Origin: an uncultured Aquimarina sp.
GTDB lineage: Bacteria > Bacteroidota > Bacteroidia > Flavobacteriales > Flavobacteriaceae
Assembly (NCBI GenBank): GCA_947496355.1
Contig: CANMCO010000006.1
Location: 186,001 to 250,000 of the forward strand
Direction: 5' to 3'
Length of the DNA stretch: 64,000 nucleotides
Under the pieces are notes generated by a model. The model did no database searches. It saw only the letters and a program-made list of their open reading frames with translations, and was not told the DNA's origin. Of this stretch, positions 61,527 to 64,000 are shown piece after piece. The first letter of the stretch is position 1, and each line of letters opens with the position of its first letter. The translations under genes and the position numbers were made by a program.

Positions 61527-62308
61527 TGGATAGGAATTCTATAAAAGATACAGGAATATTAGAGCAATACCTTCTAGGTGAGCTTTCAGATAGTCAACGA
61601 ATTGAAGTTGAAAATATATTGAAAGAAGATCTAGAATTGCGTAATTATTTCAATAAAATAGAAGACGATTTTGAGAAACTAGCAATGGAGAATGCTATTA
61701 CCCCACCATCTGGTATAAAGGATTCTTTATTGAATAGTATAGAAAACTCTATAACCAAAGAGGAAAAGGTAATTCCTATAAGTAAAAAAAGTAATCGCCA
61801 ATTGTATCTTGCCATAGCATCTGGTTTTGCATTGCTTTTTATGCTTACCTCTGGCTGGTTATTTAATCAATGGCAGAATTCTAAAAATACTGTAGAGATT
61901 GTACAGAATGAAGCTACAGATTTACGTAATCAAATTCAAACCTTAGAGGATAGTTTTAATGAAACCAATTCCTGGTACCAAGCAATAAATAATCCAAATA
62001 CAGTTCAACTTGTACTAAGGGGAAATCAAATTTCTCCCAATTCTAATGCTATCACTTATGTAAATCATACAGAAAAAACGGTGATTTTAAACCCCAAAGG
62101 ATTAACTAAGTTGGATGATGATAAGACCTATCAGATGTGGGCAGATGTTGATGGAGAGATGATTGATATGGGTATTATACCATCTAATAAAGAAATGATT
62201 GCTATGAAATACATAGATAATGCAGAATCTATTAATATTACCATAGAGCCCGCAGGTGGAAATGATCACCCTACAGTAGAACAATTGATATCTAATGTTT
62301 TACTTTAA
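61523..62308 (+). CDS. RskA-like anti-sigma factor
   Basis: 261 residues from ATG 61523, which overlaps the sigma stop by four bases; the GTG at 61499 is less likely. An N-terminal zinc-less anti-sigma domain (LEQYLLGELSDSQRIEVENI), a membrane helix at about 93-115, a coiled stretch, then the extracytoplasmic RskA C-terminal domain with KTYQMWADVDGEMIDMGIIP and INITIEPAGGNDHPT. It holds the sigma factor inactive until an outside signal triggers proteolysis. The divergent fasciclin gene is a candidate target. Confidence 0.93.
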   Translation: MMDRNSIKDTGILEQYLLGELSDSQRIEVENILKEDLELRNYFNKIEDDFEKLAMENAITPPSGIKDSLLNSIENSITKEEKVIPISKKSNRQLYLAIASGFALLFMLTSGWLFNQWQNSKNTVEIVQNEATDLRNQIQTLEDSFNETNSWYQAINNPNTVQLVLRGNQISPNSNAITYVNHTEKTVILNPKGLTKLDDDKTYQMWADVDGEMIDMGIIPSNKEMIAMKYIDNAESINITIEPAGGNDHPTVEQLISNVLL

Positions 62309-62310
62309 TC

Positions 62311-62763
62311 ATGATATTTAGAAAAGCAACTCAAGAAGATCTTCAATTCATTGTACAAATGATTGCTTATGATAACCTTGGCAAAACCAGAGAAAAATAT
62401 CAAAACCCTTTACCAAAAGAATATATTAAGGCCTATAAAAACATTAGTTCGGACCCCAATCAGGAATTAATTGTTGTTGAGAATCATGACCAAGAAATAG
62501 TAGGTACTCTACAACTTACTTTTATTCAATACTTAACCTATACAGGTGGAATTAGAGCTCAAATTGAAGCTGTCAGAATTAGAGAAGATCAAAGAGGTAA
62601 GGGAGTTGGGCAAAAAATGTTTGAATGGGCTATAGAACAAGCTAAACAAAGAGGTGCACATTTACTTCAGCTAACAACTGATAAAAAAAGACCTGAAGCA
62701 ATTCAATTTTATAAAAAACTAGGGTTTAAAAGTTCACACGAAGGCATGAAACTTCACCTCTAA
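62311..62763 (+). CDS. GNAT family N-acetyltransferase
   Basis: 150 residues. The acetyl-CoA site is IEAVRIREDQRGKGVGQKMF with the Q/RxxGxG/A loop, followed by the helix EWAIEQAKQRGAHLLQLTTD and the C-terminal FYKKLGFKSSHEGMKL. It has the usual length of a single GNAT domain and is cytoplasmic. It begins two bases after the anti-sigma gene and is probably in the same operon. The acceptor (amine, small molecule or protein) is unknown. Confidence 0.92.
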   Translation: MIFRKATQEDLQFIVQMIAYDNLGKTREKYQNPLPKEYIKAYKNISSDPNQELIVVENHDQEIVGTLQLTFIQYLTYTGGIRAQIEAVRIREDQRGKGVGQKMFEWAIEQAKQRGAHLLQLTTDKKRPEAIQFYKKLGFKSSHEGMKLHL

Positions 62764-62839
62764 TTCTAATTTTACCAAAACCTTAATAATCAAATTAATC
62801 ACTAATATTTATATTTCGACAACAACAATACAAATTTTA

Positions 62840-63766
62840 ATGAATAAATTTACTTTACTTCTACTTCTTATTTTAACGCAAATAGGTAATGCTCAGGAAG
62901 CAACTAAAATTAATCATGTATTACCAGAAATAATCTCCAAATTTCCTAATGTAAGAGACTTTACCATATCTCCAGATCAGGATGAAGTGTATTTTACGGT
63001 ACAGGGATACTCTGGTGAACTTTCAACTATAGTCAAAGTCAGTAAAAAGAATGATGAATGGTCAACTCCTGAAATCGCACCTTTTTCAGGAAAATATGAA
63101 GATCTAGAATCCATGTTTTCTCCAGATGGGTTAAAACTTTATTTCGTTTCTGCCAGACCATTAGAGAACACAACGAAAGAAGCAAAAGATCGTGATATCT
63201 GGTATATCGAAAGATCAAATACTGCTTCTGAGTGGTCTACACCAAAAAATATTGGAAGTCCTATAAATACAGATGGAGATGAATTTTATCCTTCTGTAGC
63301 CAAAAATGGTAACTTATATTTCACCAGTACTGCTACTCCTTCTAAAGGAAAAGATGATATTTTCGTTAGTAGATGGGAAGACAATAAATATACAGCGCCA
63401 ATATCACTTAGTGAAGCTATTAATTCTGAGGGGTATGAGTATAACTCCTATATAGCTCCAGATGAATCTTTTCTGATTTTTGGAGGATATAAAAGAGATG
63501 ATGGTTTGGGAAGTGGTGATCTGTATATTTCTTATCTAAAAGAAGGAAAGTGGTCAAAAGCTAAGAATCTTACAAAAGAAGTAAATTCTAACAAAATGGA
63601 TTATTGCCCGTTTTATGATGCAAAGACTAATACATTGTACTTTACAAGTAAAAGAAGTGCAATAAAAGCAGAGCGTCAATCTCAAAATCTGAAAAAACTT
63701 CTACAGACTATGAATTCTTATGAAAATGGTTTGAGCAGAATTTATAGTACTTATATCAAATTTTAA
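62840..63766 (+). CDS. Exported PD40/beta-propeller protein
   Basis: 308 residues with a signal peptide (FTLLLLLILTQIGNAQ). The mature protein is a beta-propeller of PD40-type blades: SPDGLKLYFVSARPLENTTK, YPSVAKNGNLYFTSTATPSK, APDESFLIFGGYKRDDGLGS and CPFYDAKTNTLYFTSKRS. Each has the FSPDGxxLYF pattern. Probably periplasmic or surface-exposed, perhaps a binding scaffold as in TolB. It has a separate 76-base leader from the GNAT gene. Confidence 0.88.
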   Translation: MNKFTLLLLLILTQIGNAQEATKINHVLPEIISKFPNVRDFTISPDQDEVYFTVQGYSGELSTIVKVSKKNDEWSTPEIAPFSGKYEDLESMFSPDGLKLYFVSARPLENTTKEAKDRDIWYIERSNTASEWSTPKNIGSPINTDGDEFYPSVAKNGNLYFTSTATPSKGKDDIFVSRWEDNKYTAPISLSEAINSEGYEYNSYIAPDESFLIFGGYKRDDGLGSGDLYISYLKEGKWSKAKNLTKEVNSNKMDYCPFYDAKTNTLYFTSKRSAIKAERQSQNLKKLLQTMNSYENGLSRIYSTYIKF

Positions 63767-63859
63767 CTCAAAATAATGTTGTCATTTTAACAACACCTTA
63801 TTTCATTTTAAGACCAAATAATAATTCAATTTTGTAATTTTGCAAAAATTTAAAAGGTA

Positions 63860-64000
63860 TTGATTAGAATTCTGTTCTCCATACTATTATTTGCAACCTT
63901 TGCAGTACGTCCTGTTATGGAAATCAGTACGGTACTATATTATCAACTCAACATTGATTATATCGTTGATAAATATTGTGTAAATAAAGAACGACCACAG
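63860..64000 (+). CDS. Partial small exported/membrane protein, cut by the right edge
   Basis: The frame opens with TTG at 63860 after an in-frame stop (63851) and runs to the window end, 47 residues. A hydrophobic N-terminus (IRILFSILLFATFAVRPVME) is followed by VLYYQLNIDYIVDKYCVNKE and RPQ. I recall short Bacteroidota proteins with YQLNxDYIxxKYCxNKExP leading to a CNGKCYL cysteine motif, often near copper/heme transport genes. The cysteine part would lie beyond the edge. Confidence 0.6.
   Translation, partial: MIRILFSILLFATFAVRPVMEISTVLYYQLNIDYIVDKYCVNKERPQ

Noticed and set aside
63777..63795. Terminator after the PD40 gene
   Set aside because: Only a 6-bp AT-rich stem (TGTTGT/ACAACA) without a clean T-run; too weak to call.

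Overview
The window looks like chromosomal DNA of a marine member of the Flavobacteriaceae (Bacteroidota); an Aquimarina-like genus is my guess. Grounds: very AT-rich sequence; a type IX secretion C-terminal domain (PLC-like enzyme near 35-36.5 kb); a GLPGLI protein; TonB receptor with a carboxypeptidase-regulatory-like N-domain; many signal peptides ending NAQ/SAQ/FSQ; 2TM/LytTR signalling; GG-leader RiPP precursors; and promoter-like TAnnTTTG boxes. No rRNA, tRNA, CRISPR array, insertion sequence or phage module was seen.

Layout. 0-8 kb: partial lipoprotein, a PLP decarboxylase, a lipoprotein of unknown role, a LETM1-like protein, an ECF sigma factor with its membrane partner, and a type II NADH dehydrogenase. 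8-17 kb: GLPGLI protein, TonB receptor, DUF2141 protein, TPR-like protein, LytS-type kinase, four tandem 2TM-domain proteins, an exported amidohydrolase and a LytTR response regulator, most in one co-directional run. 17-19.5 kb: acyltransferase, Nudix hydrolase, cyclophilin lipoprotein and an unlisted 54-aa lanthipeptide-like precursor. 19.6-26.6 kb: the RDD / SpoIIM / DUF4129 / DUF4350 / MoxR / DUF58 cluster common in Bacteroidota. 26.7-34.9 kb: tail-fibre-like repeat protein, a clear pseudogene, a large AsmA-like protein, an orphan molybdopterin oxidoreductase and a second DUF2141 protein.

The most unusual part is 35-46 kb. Two close paralogues of a TPR/transmembrane/HTH regulator (37.0 and 42.6 kb) bracket a minus-strand set: two paralogous secreted proteins with paired CX6C motifs, a lipoprotein and a membrane-anchored thioredoxin-fold protein. 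A similar two-copy sequence element lies upstream of both regulators and of little else. Next to it, a 50-aa GG-leader peptide gene (45705-45857, missed by length cut-offs) sits just upstream of a glycosyltransferase-like gene, a candidate two-gene RiPP locus.

46-64 kb is more ordinary: OxyR, a conserved 65-aa protein, AIM24-like and DUF4442 proteins, a DUF4870 / PadR / PspC / GIN-domain envelope-stress-like group, thioredoxin reductase, a third TPR-HTH regulator, a sterol-desaturase-family enzyme, a run of small genes (YdhR-like, TRIC channel, Tat-exported DinB-like, thioesterase), and a fasciclin protein divergent from an ECF sigma/RskA-like anti-sigma pair, followed by an acetyltransferase, a PD40 exoprotein and a gene cut by the right edge.
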